Positions 1 to 8,107 are shown, counted from the first letter of the stretch. The stretch: 44,403 nucleotides of DNA from Paenibacillus wynnii (GCF_030812855.1 NZ_JAUSTK010000037.1:1-44403); one strand, 5' to 3'. Program-made: numbers and translations. The notes: a model not told the origin generated them from the sequence alone.

Positions 1-75
1 AACACGACCGTTAAGACCTCCAGCGCCGATGGTACTTGGACCGAAGGGTCCTGGGAGAGTAGGACGTTGCCAAGC
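1..75 (+). rRNA. rrf: 5S rRNA, 3' part (cut by window edge)
   Basis: These 75 bases are identical to the 3' two thirds of the complete 5S gene at 777-893, ending in the same GTTGCCAAGC. The 5' part lies outside the window. It is followed 7 bases later by an intrinsic terminator, so this is the end of an rRNA operon. Confidence 0.95.
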
Positions 76-82
76 ACATGAG

Positions 83-113
83 ACCACTGTTGATTTCAAC
101 AGTGGTTTTTTGT
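83..113 (+). terminator. rRNA operon terminator
   Basis: The stem ACCACTGTTGA (83-93) pairs with TCAACAGTGGT (96-106) and is followed by a run of T. A near-identical copy follows the second 5S gene at 901-933, so gene and terminator were duplicated together. Confidence 0.92.
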
Positions 114-238
114 TATGCAAAAATTCAATAATGAATGAATTTGAATATCTGATTACTATCTACATGAAACTAGCAATTAAGCTTGAGCCAAATTGCAGCT
201 AAAGTAAATATACAGTAAGGTAGATCGGGTGAAGAACG

Positions 239-423
239 CTATGCGGACTTCAGATCCCTTATTGTCTATAAATTACTCTATAAGTAAGTTATGCGGACAC
301 AGATGCCGTTATTTCTGAATATTGGGCTATTTATAGCCGAATTCTTGTAAATAAGGCCTTCTGAGTCCGCATAGATTAGGAATCCAGGTATTTGGAGTAA
401 ATAGCGTCCGCTGGGTCCGTTAA
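239..423. repeat. Four copies of a short repeat, two direct and two inverted
   Basis: Units at 239-263 and 288-313 (forward) and 349-374 and 399-423 (reverse) share a pattern close to TATGCGGACNCAGATNCCGT followed by TATT. The second and third units face each other around a smaller inverted repeat (GGCTA/TAGCC), so 288-374 could fold as one long imperfect hairpin. No reading frame is associated. It looks like an intergenic repeat family; copies elsewhere in the genome cannot be seen from here. Confidence 0.7.
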
Positions 424-440
424 GCTTACCCATTCATCCT

Positions 441-567
441 GAGCAGATCTCCACACCTGTTTGTTCATCCAGAGGGGAGTGGCATTCATACTGATCCCGA
501 TATCCTCGTATGTTCTTTCATCTAGTAGGGAGAGGCACTCATAATGAGTAGATCTCCACGCATGTTT
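441..567. repeat. Two diverged copies of a two-part repeat
   Basis: An element resembling AGATCTCCACNCNTGTTT occurs at about 446-462 and 550-566. A second element starting TTCATC and containing GGGAG..GGCA.TCATA..GA occurs at 464-494 and 517-547. The two parts appear in opposite order in the two copies. Identity is roughly three quarters by eye. Confidence 0.5.
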
Positions 568-776
568 TAATTGGAAAAAAATAAACCTCTCATGAGTTAT
601 TCAGGCTAATATTAAAAAACGGATTACTAGGAATATAAAAAAACTATTCTAATGATTGTGGTCCACGTGGCCGCATGAATGAAGATTTGCTTTTCAGCAT
701 TTGGCGATGCTGATACCTGAATTAACGCTTTGATATTCATTTACACTTCGGTGATGAATTGAATTTCAAAACGCCG

Positions 777-893
777 TTTGGTGGCGATAGCGGAGGGGTT
801 CCACGCGTACCCATCCCGAACACGACCGTTAAGACCTCCAGCGCCGATGGTACTTGGACCGAAGGGTCCTGGGAGAGTAGGACGTTGCCAAGC
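777..893 (+). rRNA. rrf: 5S rRNA, complete solitary copy
   Basis: A full 117-base 5S gene that begins TTTGGTGGCGATAGCGG and ends GTTGCCAAGC. The overlapping part matches the copy at the left edge base for base. No 16S or 23S sequence lies before it within the window and the upstream operon already has a terminator at 83-113, so this copy needs its own promoter or readthrough. It may be functional or a silent duplicate. Confidence 0.93.
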
Positions 894-900
894 ACATGAG

Positions 901-933
901 ACCACTGTTGATTCATTCAACAGTGGTTTTTTG
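901..933 (+). terminator. Terminator after the second 5S gene
   Basis: ACCACTGTTGA (901-911) pairs with TCAACAGTGGT (917-927), followed by TTTTTTG. It is the same stem as at 83-106 with a different loop. Confidence 0.92.
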
Positions 934-1038
934 TTTATTTTAAATTGCTGAAAGTGTCCGTCATAGGTGGACTCTTGTCCAAGAATTCGCTTTCGCAAGA
1001 AAGGTTCGAGGAATACCTTACTACTACGTGTAATATTC

Positions 1039-1067
1039 TTGACAGTGCAAAAAGCCTTTGCTAAGAT
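1039..1067 (+). promoter_or_regulatory. guaB promoter (sigma-A type)
   Basis: TTGACA (1039-1044), a 17-base spacer and TAAGAT (1062-1067). A second -10-like TATAAT is at 1142-1147 but lacks a good -35. Transcripts from the first would carry a leader of about 165 bases; I see no known riboswitch in it. Confidence 0.7.
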
Positions 1068-1237
1068 GGCAATAATATATTTTTGGACAAGCATCTCAAA
1101 CCTTTAATGAAGATACAATTAGGTACAACTTCCACGTCTCTTATAATTGTCTGTCGTGAATGGACTGGACTCGGAGTTTCTTCTTTTATAAAGTTTGTGG
1201 GCCTACGGAAATAGATATTAGAGGAGGAATGACCCAG

Positions 1238-2695
1238 GTGTGGGAAGATAAGTTTGGTAAAGAGGGACTAACGTTTGATGATGTACTGCTGGTGCCGCGT
1301 AAATCTGAGGTTTTGCCGAAGGAAGTGGACCTGTCAACCGTTCTTAGTAAGACTGTGAAGCTTAATATTCCACTTATGAGTGCAGGTATGGATACGGTGA
1401 CAGAAGCAGCTATGGCGATTGCTATCGCGCGTGAGGGTGGCATTGGCATCATCCACAAGAATATGTCCGTGGAGCAGCAAGCGGAAGAGGTGGACCGCGT
1501 GAAGCGCTCCGAGAGTGGAGTCATTACAAATCCGTTCTCTCTTACTGCAAACCACTGGGTATCTGATGCTGAAGTACTGATGGGTAAGTACCGCATTTCA
1601 GGCGTACCTATCGTTGACGAGGATAATAAATTAGTCGGGATTTTGACGAACAGAGATTTGCGATTCATTCATGACTATAACATTCGTATCAGCGAAGTTA
1701 TGACCCATGAGAACTTGGTTACTGCTGCTGTGGGTACAACTCTTCAAGAAGCCGAGGGTATTTTGCAGCGTCATAAGATTGAGAAACTTCCGCTCGTTGA
1801 CGAGAACAATATTCTTAAGGGACTTATTACGATTAAGGATATTGAGAAGGCTATCCAGTTCCCTAACGGAGCTAAGGATTCTCAAGGTCGATTGCTTGTA
1901 GGGGCGGCTATCGGTATCTCTAAGGATACGTTCGAACGGGCTGAGGCTTTAGTACAAGCTGGTGTGGACCTTATTACCGTTGACTCTGCGCATGGTCACC
2001 ATATCAACATTATAGAGGCTGTACGGCAGCTGCGTCAGCTCTATCCAGACCTGACGATCGTTGCTGGTAATGTGGCTACTGGTGATGCGACTCGTGAGTT
2101 GATTGAAGCCGGTGCTTCCGTAGTCAAAGTAGGTATCGGTCCAGGTTCGATCTGTACTACGCGTGTAATCGCAGGTATCGGCGTTCCGCAAGTTACAGCT
2201 ATTTATGATTGTGCAACGGTTGCTCGTGAATACGGTATTCCAATCATCGCTGATGGTGGAATTAAGTACTCAGGAGAGATCACCAAAGCTATTGCTGCAG
2301 GTGCTCACGCCGTGATGATGGGAAGTTTGTTTGCAGGTACAGAGGAAAGCCCGGGTGAATCTGAGATTTATCAAGGCCGGAAATTTAAAGTCTACCGCGG
2401 CATGGGCAGCATGAGTGCCATGAAGCAAGGTAGCAAGGATCGTTACTTCCAGGATGATGATAAGAAACTCGTTCCTGAAGGGATCGAAGGGCGCGTTGCT
2501 TTTAAAGGACCACTCTCTGATACGGTTCATCAGTTAATTGGTGGTCTCCGCTCAGGTATGGGGTATTGCGGTACAAAATCACTTTCGGAATTGCAAAACG
2601 ATACCTCATTTATTCGCATTACCGGGGCAGGGTTGCGTGAAAGTCACCCGCATGATGTACAAATTACGAAGGAAGCACCCAATTATTCCTTGTAA
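1238..2695 (+). CDS. guaB: IMP dehydrogenase
   Basis: Oxidises IMP to XMP with NAD+, the committed step of GMP synthesis in the cytoplasm. The protein of 485 residues opens with WEDKFGKEGLTFDDVLLVP, as in B. subtilis GuaB (488 residues). Two CBS domains interrupt the barrel at about residues 90-205. The catalytic loop GSICTTR carries the nucleophile Cys306. The frame stays open upstream to 1160, but the Shine-Dalgarno GGAGG (1223-1227) lies 10 bases before the GTG at 1238 and only 1 base before an in-frame ATG at 1229, so 1238 is preferred. It sits alone between a 5S gene and dacA, as in B. subtilis, with a terminator after it. Confidence 0.96.
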   Translation: MWEDKFGKEGLTFDDVLLVPRKSEVLPKEVDLSTVLSKTVKLNIPLMSAGMDTVTEAAMAIAIAREGGIGIIHKNMSVEQQAEEVDRVKRSESGVITNPFSLTANHWVSDAEVLMGKYRISGVPIVDEDNKLVGILTNRDLRFIHDYNIRISEVMTHENLVTAAVGTTLQEAEGILQRHKIEKLPLVDENNILKGLITIKDIEKAIQFPNGAKDSQGRLLVGAAIGISKDTFERAEALVQAGVDLITVDSAHGHHINIIEAVRQLRQLYPDLTIVAGNVATGDATRELIEAGASVVKVGIGPGSICTTRVIAGIGVPQVTAIYDCATVAREYGIPIIADGGIKYSGEITKAIAAGAHAVMMGSLFAGTEESPGESEIYQGRKFKVYRGMGSMSAMKQGSKDRYFQDDDKKLVPEGIEGRVAFKGPLSDTVHQLIGGLRSGMGYCGTKSLSELQNDTSFIRITGAGLRESHPHDVQITKEAPNYSL

Positions 2696-2716
2696 TCGAC
2701 CTTTAGTACTAAATTA

Positions 2717-2757
2717 CGGACGGACAGGACGAATTTCGCCTTGTCTGTCTTTTTTTG
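2717..2757 (+). terminator. guaB terminator
   Basis: GACGGACAGG pairs, with one or two G-T pairs, with CCTTGTCTGTC, followed by TTTTTTTT. Confidence 0.85.
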
Positions 2758-2822
2758 CAGGTACCCCTGTGTTAGAATAGAACAAGCACGGGATATGAAG
2801 TTTAAAAGGAGAGTATAAATCA

Positions 2823-4214
2823 TTGAAGTACAAGCAGCAATTTAACAGTAAACAATTCGTGATTAAGACAGCTACAGTAGGTCTTCTTATAAATATGCTA
2901 ATGTTTTCTGCTATTCCGGCTATGGCCGAAGGGGAAAAAACACCTGCTACTACGGAGACAGGTACGGTAGCTCCAGCTACAGCAAAAGGAACAGCCGTAA
3001 AGATTCCTTCTGTGGATACTCTTGGTCTGGAATTGAAATCAGCGGTATTGATTGAGCCTACAACAGGGCAAGTGCTATTATCCTTAAATGCAGATGAGCC
3101 TTTACCTCCCGCAAGTATGACGAAAATGATGACAGAATATATTGTAGCGGATGCCGTGAAGAACGGTAAGATTACCTGGGATCAAAAGGTCATCGTTCAG
3201 AAAAATGCTTCTCTGCAGATCGGTTCGCGTATTTTTCTTGCTGAAGGGGACGAACATACGGTTGAGGAACTGTACATAGCGATGGCTGTTGGATCTGCAA
3301 ATGATGCCACAGTAGCTCTTGCAGAACTGGTTGGAGGATCCGAAGAGGCCTTTGTGGCCATGATGAATGATACCGCGCAGAAGATGGGGATGAAAACAGC
3401 CTATTTTGTCAATTCTACAGGATTAAGCCGCGAGGATATGCCTGCTGAATTCCGCCCGGATATAGATAAGGAAACGGTAATGTCTGCAATGGACGCTGCT
3501 ATTCTTGCTAAATATATTGTTACAGATCACCCTGATTTCACAAAATTCACGACCATTCAATCGTACAAATTCCGTCCACGGGATAAAGCTCCGATGATTA
3601 ACTATAACTGGATGTTGGAAGCCAACAAAAATAACGTCAACTTTAAGGCATATGCTTATCCGGGTCTGGATGGTCTAAAGACCGGGCATACCGCCAGCGC
3701 AGGCAATTGCTTTACAGGTACAGCAGTTCGTGATGGCGTGCGGTTGATTAGTGTCGTTATGGGAGCTGATTCAGAAGCCCATCGCTTTACAGAAACGAAA
3801 AAGGTGCTTGATTATGGTTTCACTAATTTTGAAATCAAGCAGGTAATTGCCCCTAAGTCCGTTGTAGAAAGCAATCAAACGGTGCCGGTATTGAAAGGAA
3901 AGAATAAAGAGGTTTCCGTAGTTACCGATGCAGGTGTTACTTTTATTGTACCCAAAGGAACTACATCTCCTCAAATCACTGCCACGGCCCAAATTAATGA
4001 TCCAGCAACTCTGGTTGCTCCTATTGCTAAAGGCTCAAAAGTAGGCAAGGTCACTTATTCCTACAAGGCTGAAGGGATGTCTCAAGCTCAGCAAAAGACT
4101 GTGAATCTGGTTACTTCGGATGAAGCGGAAAAGGCGGGCTGGTTTAAGCTGCTCTTTAGAGCAATAGGAGAATTTTTAGGCGATCTATTTAACGGAATCA
4201 AAAACTTGTTCTAA
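2823..4214 (+). CDS. dacA: D-alanyl-D-alanine carboxypeptidase (PBP5 type)
   Basis: Trims the terminal D-Ala of peptidoglycan stem peptides at the outer membrane face. The 463-residue protein has a signal peptide (about residues 1-36, ending AMA). The penicilloyl-serine-transferase motifs are in order: SMTK with Ser98 and Lys101, SAN at 158-160, and KTG at 286-288. A C-terminal PBP5-type beta domain follows, then an amphipathic tail rich in W, F and L (WFKLLFRAIGEFLGDLF) that anchors this family to the membrane. The TTG start at 2823 is set by AGGAGAG (2807-2813), 9 bases upstream. Position after guaB matches B. subtilis. No clear terminator follows. Confidence 0.95.
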   Translation: MKYKQQFNSKQFVIKTATVGLLINMLMFSAIPAMAEGEKTPATTETGTVAPATAKGTAVKIPSVDTLGLELKSAVLIEPTTGQVLLSLNADEPLPPASMTKMMTEYIVADAVKNGKITWDQKVIVQKNASLQIGSRIFLAEGDEHTVEELYIAMAVGSANDATVALAELVGGSEEAFVAMMNDTAQKMGMKTAYFVNSTGLSREDMPAEFRPDIDKETVMSAMDAAILAKYIVTDHPDFTKFTTIQSYKFRPRDKAPMINYNWMLEANKNNVNFKAYAYPGLDGLKTGHTASAGNCFTGTAVRDGVRLISVVMGADSEAHRFTETKKVLDYGFTNFEIKQVIAPKSVVESNQTVPVLKGKNKEVSVVTDAGVTFIVPKGTTSPQITATAQINDPATLVAPIAKGSKVGKVTYSYKAEGMSQAQQKTVNLVTSDEAEKAGWFKLLFRAIGEFLGDLFNGIKNLF

Positions 4215-4257
4215 TCGGCCTTCTTGTCGAAAACAGTAGAAATTCCGAGTAAGTGGG

Positions 4258-4286
4258 TTGTATATTTAGCCGCCTTGCGGTAAAAT
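4258..4286 (+). promoter_or_regulatory. pdxST promoter (sigma-A type)
   Basis: TTGTAT (4258-4263), a 17-base spacer and TAAAAT (4281-4286), 41 bases before the pdxS start. Confidence 0.75.
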
Positions 4287-4326
4287 TACAAGTTAGATTA
4301 AGATAGATCAATCGGGAGGCTTGGAC

Positions 4327-5208
4327 ATGGAAACAGGAACAACGCGAGTTAAAAGAGGTATGGCAGAAATGCAAAAGGGTGGCGTCATTATGGACGTCAT
4401 GAATGCAGAGCAAGCAAAAATTGCAGAGGCTGCGGGTGCAGTAGCCGTTATGGCTCTAGAACGCGTACCTTCTGATATCCGGGCAGCTGGCGGAGTAGCA
4501 CGGATGGCCGATCCTACTATTGTAGAAGAGGTTATCAAAGTGGTTAGCATTCCTGTTATGGCTAAGGCTCGTATTGGGCATTACGTAGAAGCGAGAGTAC
4601 TGGAGTCACTAGGTGTTGATTATCTGGATGAGAGTGAAGTCCTTACACCGGCTGACGAAGTGTTTCATATCAATAAAAGAGAATTCACCGTTCCTTTTGT
4701 GTGCGGAGCCAAGGATCTTGGAGAAGCACTGCGTCGTATTGGCGAAGGAGCATCTATGATCCGTACAAAAGGTGAGCCTGGAACCGGTAATATTGTGGAG
4801 GCAGTCCGTCATATGCGTGTCATTAACGGCCAAATCCGCAGAGTAACCAATATGTCTTTGGACGAACTTTATAATGAAGCAAAAAACCTGGGTGTTGCTT
4901 ATGATCTTCTGCTTGAAGTACACCAGCTTGGCAAACTGCCGGTAGTTAACTTCGCTGCAGGCGGTGTAGCTACTCCTGCGGATGCAGCTTTAATGATGCA
5001 TTTAGGAGCTGATGGCGTATTCGTTGGTTCTGGTATTTTTAAATCGGACAACCCTGAGAAATTTGCCCGTGCGATTGTAGAAGCTACAACTCACTTCACG
5101 GACTACAAATTGATTGCGGAAGTATCCAAGAATCTGGGTACACCAATGAAGGGTATTGATATTGCGACTTTGACTCCGGCTGAACGCATGTCGGAGCGTG
5201 GCCGTTAA
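4327..5208 (+). CDS. pdxS: Pyridoxal 5'-phosphate synthase, synthase subunit PdxS
   Basis: Makes PLP from ribose 5-phosphate, glyceraldehyde 3-phosphate and ammonia supplied by PdxT; twelve copies form the core of the complex. The 293 residues match the family throughout, including TRVKRGMAEMQKGGVIMDV near the start, the Schiff-base lysine in PVMAKARIGH (Lys80) and the second active lysine in RTKGEPGTGN (about Lys148). GGGAGG (4314-4319) lies 7 bases before the ATG at 4327 and only 1 base before an in-frame TTG at 4321, so the ATG is chosen. pdxT follows after 18 bases in the same operon. Confidence 0.97.
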   Translation: METGTTRVKRGMAEMQKGGVIMDVMNAEQAKIAEAAGAVAVMALERVPSDIRAAGGVARMADPTIVEEVIKVVSIPVMAKARIGHYVEARVLESLGVDYLDESEVLTPADEVFHINKREFTVPFVCGAKDLGEALRRIGEGASMIRTKGEPGTGNIVEAVRHMRVINGQIRRVTNMSLDELYNEAKNLGVAYDLLLEVHQLGKLPVVNFAAGGVATPADAALMMHLGADGVFVGSGIFKSDNPEKFARAIVEATTHFTDYKLIAEVSKNLGTPMKGIDIATLTPAERMSERGR

Positions 5209-5226
5209 TAGAGAGAAGGTTACCGG

Positions 5227-5808
5227 ATGAGAATAGGAGTGCTGGCGCTGCAAGGCGCTGTAACAGAGCATATTGTCAGTATAGAGAAGACCGGAGCTGA
5301 AGGCCTGCCCATCAAGCGCGTGGAGCAGTTGGAAGAGGTTGAAGGACTGATTATCCCAGGTGGAGAAAGCACAACGATCGGTAAGCTTATGAGCAAGTAT
5401 GGCTTCATCGAGGCAATTCGTGATTTCTCCAATCAGGGAAAGCCGATATTCGGAACCTGTGCAGGTCTGATCTTGTTAGCTAAGCAAATTGCTAGCGGCG
5501 AACCGGGACATTTGGAACTGATGGATATTACCGTAGCCCGGAATGCATTTGGCCGTCAACGGGAAAGCTTTGAATGCGATCTGGATGTAAAAGGGATTGA
5601 GGAGCCGATTCGGGCAGTCTTTATCCGCGCCCCGCTGATTAATGAAGTGGGACCGGAGGTCGAGGTGCTCTCCGTTTACAAAGACGAGATTGTAACCGCA
5701 CGGCAAGGCAATCTACTGGTTTCATCATTTCATCCGGAACTGACTGATGATTTCCGGCTGCATCAATATTTTACCGACATGGTAGAAGCCAGCGGCACAA
5801 CCGCTTAA
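5227..5808 (+). CDS. pdxT: Pyridoxal 5'-phosphate synthase, glutaminase subunit PdxT
   Basis: Class I glutamine amidotransferase that hydrolyses glutamine and channels ammonia to PdxS. At 193 residues it has the usual length. The nucleophile is Cys78 in FGTCAGL; His169 and Glu171 in SFHPEL complete the triad. PGGEST near residues 45-50 is the oxyanion region typical of this family. It is translationally close to pdxS, with AGAAGG 7 bases before the ATG. Confidence 0.97.
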   Translation: MRIGVLALQGAVTEHIVSIEKTGAEGLPIKRVEQLEEVEGLIIPGGESTTIGKLMSKYGFIEAIRDFSNQGKPIFGTCAGLILLAKQIASGEPGHLELMDITVARNAFGRQRESFECDLDVKGIEEPIRAVFIRAPLINEVGPEVEVLSVYKDEIVTARQGNLLVSSFHPELTDDFRLHQYFTDMVEASGTTA

Positions 5809-5830
5809 TAAAACTGTATATATAGACACC

Positions 5831-5878
5831 CTTACTCTTTCAAAGCTGTTACCGGCAACTTGAAAGAGTTAAGGCTGT
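5831..5878 (+). terminator. Hairpin between pdxT and serS
   Basis: ACTCTTTCAA (5834-5843) pairs perfectly with TTGAAAGAGT (5860-5869), and the stem extends by four more pairs past a one-base bulge. Only a weak T run (GCTGTTTT) follows, so it is either a poor terminator or an attenuator in the serS leader. It is not a T-box: the T-box sequence and specifier arms are absent. Confidence 0.5.
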
Positions 5879-5897
5879 TTTCAGGAGGGAACCCTTT

Positions 5898-7184
5898 GTG
5901 TTAGATGTTAAAGTATTGCGTAGTGATTATGCCCGGGTTGAGCAAGCATTAGCAAACCGAGGCAAATCGCTTGATTTAATCGCGGAATTCCCACAACTGG
6001 ATCTGCGCCGCCGTGAGCTGTTGCAGGAAACGGAAGGCTTGAAGAATCGTCGTAATATCGTATCTGGAGAAGTGGCAAAGCGCAAAAAGAATGGTGAGCC
6101 CGCAGACGAACTAATCATTGAGATGCGAAGTGTGTCTGATCGTATCAAAGAACTTGATGATGAGGTACGTGAGCTGGAGGCTCAGATTTCTGAACTGACG
6201 CTTAATATTCCGAATATTCCTCATGCTTCTGTACCTGTAGGCAAATCAGAAGAAGAGAATGTGGAAGTGCGCCGCTGGTCAAACCCGCGTGAATTTGGTT
6301 TCACACCTAAATCCCATTGGGAGCTTGCTCAGAATTTGGATATCATAGATTTTGAAGCCGCTGCCAAAGTAACGGGATCCCGGTTTGCTTTTTATAAAGG
6401 ATTGGGTGCCAGACTTGAACGGGCTCTTATTAACTTTATGATGGATCTACACAGTGGAGAACATAACTATGAAGAGATGCTGCCTCCTTACATCGTAAAC
6501 AAGGACAGCCTGTATGGTACAGGACAACTGCCTAAGTTCGAAGAGGATCTTTTCAAATTACGGGATACCGAATATTATTTGATTCCTACGGCAGAAGTGC
6601 CGGTAACGAATTATTATCGGGAAGAAATTCTGACTGCTGCTGATCTACCGAAATATCATGTGGCATACAGCTCCTGTTTTCGTTCTGAAGCCGGCTCAGC
6701 GGGTCGTGATACTCGCGGACTGATTCGCCAGCATCAATTCAACAAGGTAGAGCTGGTTAAGCTCACAACACCGGAATCCTCTTATGAGGAGTTGGAGAAA
6801 ATGACGGCAGATGCAGAGCGTGTGCTGCAATTGTTGGAGTTGCCCTACCGTGTGCTGGGACTATGTACAGGTGATATGGGCTTTACCTCTGCTAAGACGT
6901 ATGATTTAGAGGTTTGGCTGCCAGAAAGCGGCATGTACCGGGAGATCTCTTCTTGCTCTAATACAGAGGACTTTCAAGCACGCCGTGCTAATATTCGTTT
7001 CCGCTCAGAGCCTAAGGCTAAGCCGGAGTTCGTTCATACATTAAATGGATCAGCACTTGCAGTTGGACGTACTGTGGCCGCTATCCTTGAAAATTATCAG
7101 CAGGAAGATGGAAGTGTCTTAATTCCAGAAGTCTTGCAACCGTATATGCGCAATGTGAAATGTATTCAACTTAAATCTTTATAA
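5898..7184 (+). CDS. serS: Seryl-tRNA synthetase
   Basis: Charges tRNA-Ser. The 428 residues start with the two-helix coiled-coil arm that grips the long variable arm of tRNA-Ser (about residues 30-100). The class II core follows: motif 2 FRSEAGSAGRDTRGLIRQHQ and motif 3 NGSALAVGRTVAAILEN. GTG at 5898 is set by AGGAGGG (5883-5889). A tRNA-Ser gene lies 62 bases downstream, as in B. subtilis where serS precedes trnSL-Ser1. Confidence 0.97.
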   Translation: MLDVKVLRSDYARVEQALANRGKSLDLIAEFPQLDLRRRELLQETEGLKNRRNIVSGEVAKRKKNGEPADELIIEMRSVSDRIKELDDEVRELEAQISELTLNIPNIPHASVPVGKSEEENVEVRRWSNPREFGFTPKSHWELAQNLDIIDFEAAAKVTGSRFAFYKGLGARLERALINFMMDLHSGEHNYEEMLPPYIVNKDSLYGTGQLPKFEEDLFKLRDTEYYLIPTAEVPVTNYYREEILTAADLPKYHVAYSSCFRSEAGSAGRDTRGLIRQHQFNKVELVKLTTPESSYEELEKMTADAERVLQLLELPYRVLGLCTGDMGFTSAKTYDLEVWLPESGMYREISSCSNTEDFQARRANIRFRSEPKAKPEFVHTLNGSALAVGRTVAAILENYQQEDGSVLIPEVLQPYMRNVKCIQLKSL

Positions 7185-7189
7185 TTCAC

Positions 7190-7218
7190 TTGCCAATACT
7201 TTTGTTGTATGGTACAAT
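7190..7218 (+). promoter_or_regulatory. tRNA-Ser promoter (sigma-A type)
   Basis: TTGCCA (7190-7195), a 17-base spacer and TACAAT (7213-7218), placing the start about 20 bases before the mature tRNA. Confidence 0.8.
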
Positions 7219-7246
7219 ACTCTTGCATGTGAAATTTTGATGCATT

Positions 7247-7335
7247 GGAGAGGTACCGAAGCGGTCATAACGGGGCGGTCTTGAAAACCGTTAGAGTGCA
7301 AGCTCACGTGGGTTCGAATCCCACCCTCTCCGCCA
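7247..7335 (+). tRNA. tRNA-Ser (anticodon UGA)
   Basis: Acceptor GGAGAGG (7247-7253) pairs with CCTCTCC (7325-7331); discriminator G and an encoded CCA follow. The anticodon loop CTTGAAA gives UGA, reading UCA and other UCN codons by wobble. The long variable arm (TAGAGTGCAAGCTCACG) and GGTTCGAATCC T-arm are typical of class II tRNA-Ser. Confidence 0.97.
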
Positions 7336-7364
7336 TATCCTAAATATACTTAAATTAGATATAA

Positions 7365-7393
7365 GTCGTTCCCTTCGGGGAGCGGCTTTTTTA
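7365..7393 (+). terminator. tRNA-Ser terminator
   Basis: GTCGTTCCC, loop TTCG, GGGAGCGGC, then TTTTTTA. Confidence 0.92.
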
Positions 7394-7397
7394 TTTT

Positions 7398-7427
7398 TTG
7401 TAACTTAATATGGTGCTACCGTATAGA
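7398..7427 (+). promoter_or_regulatory. Possible promoter of the 7499-8003 gene pair
   Basis: TTGTAA (7398-7403), 18 bases, TATAGA (7422-7427). I could not find a clear forespore (sigma-G) promoter even though the second gene looks like a spore-protein gene. Confidence 0.4.
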
Positions 7428-7498
7428 GATCCTGAACCAGTAGAGAATAAAAAGCTTGTTTTCTCCGCAATGTAATGGGGAAGGAGGCTGATGATAAT

Positions 7499-7840
7499 AT
7501 GGAACGACAAATGCAACTGGACCAACATAGTCTTGTTAATGCTTGGAAAGAAAAGTTACCTGCCTTAATGAATGATGGGGACAGCTTTACAGTGCAAGCT
7601 GATGAAGCTGATGAGCAGACACTGCGTATTCATTTCAATGCAGCAGGCCGTCAGAAATACTCACTTGATTTTCGCTGTACTTATGTAGATAGCCGGGAGG
7701 TTGCCGTTGATCTGATCGATGTGGAGAAAAGTGGCCATCAAACGGATGAGCGCACGGATACCGTACAGGAGTTGGCGCAGCAATATACACGGCAGATTCA
7801 TGAGTGTGCACAGGCCCTTCAAGGCCTAACAAATCCCTAG
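7499..7840 (+). CDS. Hypothetical protein, 113 aa
   Basis: Not recognised. The protein is hydrophilic and acidic, with no signal peptide, membrane segment or cysteine-rich motif; it contains one Cys. The N-terminal part (to about residue 75) reads as alternating beta strands, and the last 35 residues as a helix. The frame stays open to an ATG at 7475, but that would place the strong Shine-Dalgarno AAGGAGG (7481-7487) inside the gene; the ATG at 7499, 11 bases after it, is preferred. Its stop codon lies within the ribosome-binding site of sspP, so the two are probably co-transcribed, which hints at late sporulation expression. That is inference only. Confidence 0.7.
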   Translation: MERQMQLDQHSLVNAWKEKLPALMNDGDSFTVQADEADEQTLRIHFNAAGRQKYSLDFRCTYVDSREVAVDLIDVEKSGHQTDERTDTVQELAQQYTRQIHECAQALQGLTNP

Positions 7841-7853
7841 GAGGTGTGAAAAA

Positions 7854-8003
7854 GTGACCAAACCTAAAGCTATACCTGTACCAGAGGCTCAACCCTCTGG
7901 AGGAAACCAGAAGAGGGACCGTAAACCCGGGCCAGAGCCGCTTTCCGGTTCAAAAAAGGTGAAGCAGGCCAACCATGTAAGCCATCTTAATCCGGAAGGT
8001 TAG
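7854..8003 (+). CDS. sspP: Small acid-soluble spore protein P-like, 49 aa
   Basis: A 49-residue gene with GTG start and a strong AGGAGGTG (7839-7846) that overlaps the stop codon of the preceding gene. The central motif PEPLSGSKKVK followed by a basic NHV segment is the hallmark of the SspP family (B. subtilis SspP has QPEPLSGSKKVKNRNH). The rest is Pro, Lys and Gly rich and probably disordered. SspP belongs to the minor spore-core proteins made in the forespore. The N-terminal half is diverged from the Bacillus protein, so the assignment rests on the motif and size. Confidence 0.82.
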   Translation: MTKPKAIPVPEAQPSGGNQKRDRKPGPEPLSGSKKVKQANHVSHLNPEG

Positions 8004-8107
8004 AAAAACAAAAATAAAAAATTCTTTCTAAATTGTTTCCCTATTTTTACAAATGGTTTATCATTAAGGAGGAGAGATATTTTTTTACATGGGAGAGGAG
8101 ATCAATA

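Larger units (their letters stand above)
114..776. other. Non-coding spacer between two 5S genes
   Basis: About 660 bases with no credible gene. It holds two groups of short repeats (239-423 and 441-567, listed separately). A short hairpin with a CTTCGG loop lies at about 735-758, just before the second 5S gene, and may be a processing stem. I found no convincing promoter for the second 5S; TTGCTT (687-692) with TGATAC (711-716) is a weak possibility. Confidence 0.6.

Noticed and set aside
741..1094. 117-codon reverse-strand frame across the second 5S gene
   Set aside because: It runs through the 5S rRNA and its terminator, has no ribosome-binding site and encodes nothing recognisable.
1068..1237. 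Purine riboswitch in the guaB leader
   Set aside because: The conserved purine-aptamer loops and junction sequences are absent.
5809..5897. T-box upstream of serS
   Set aside because: The space is only 89 bases, and the conserved T-box sequence (GGGTGGNACCGCG) is missing.
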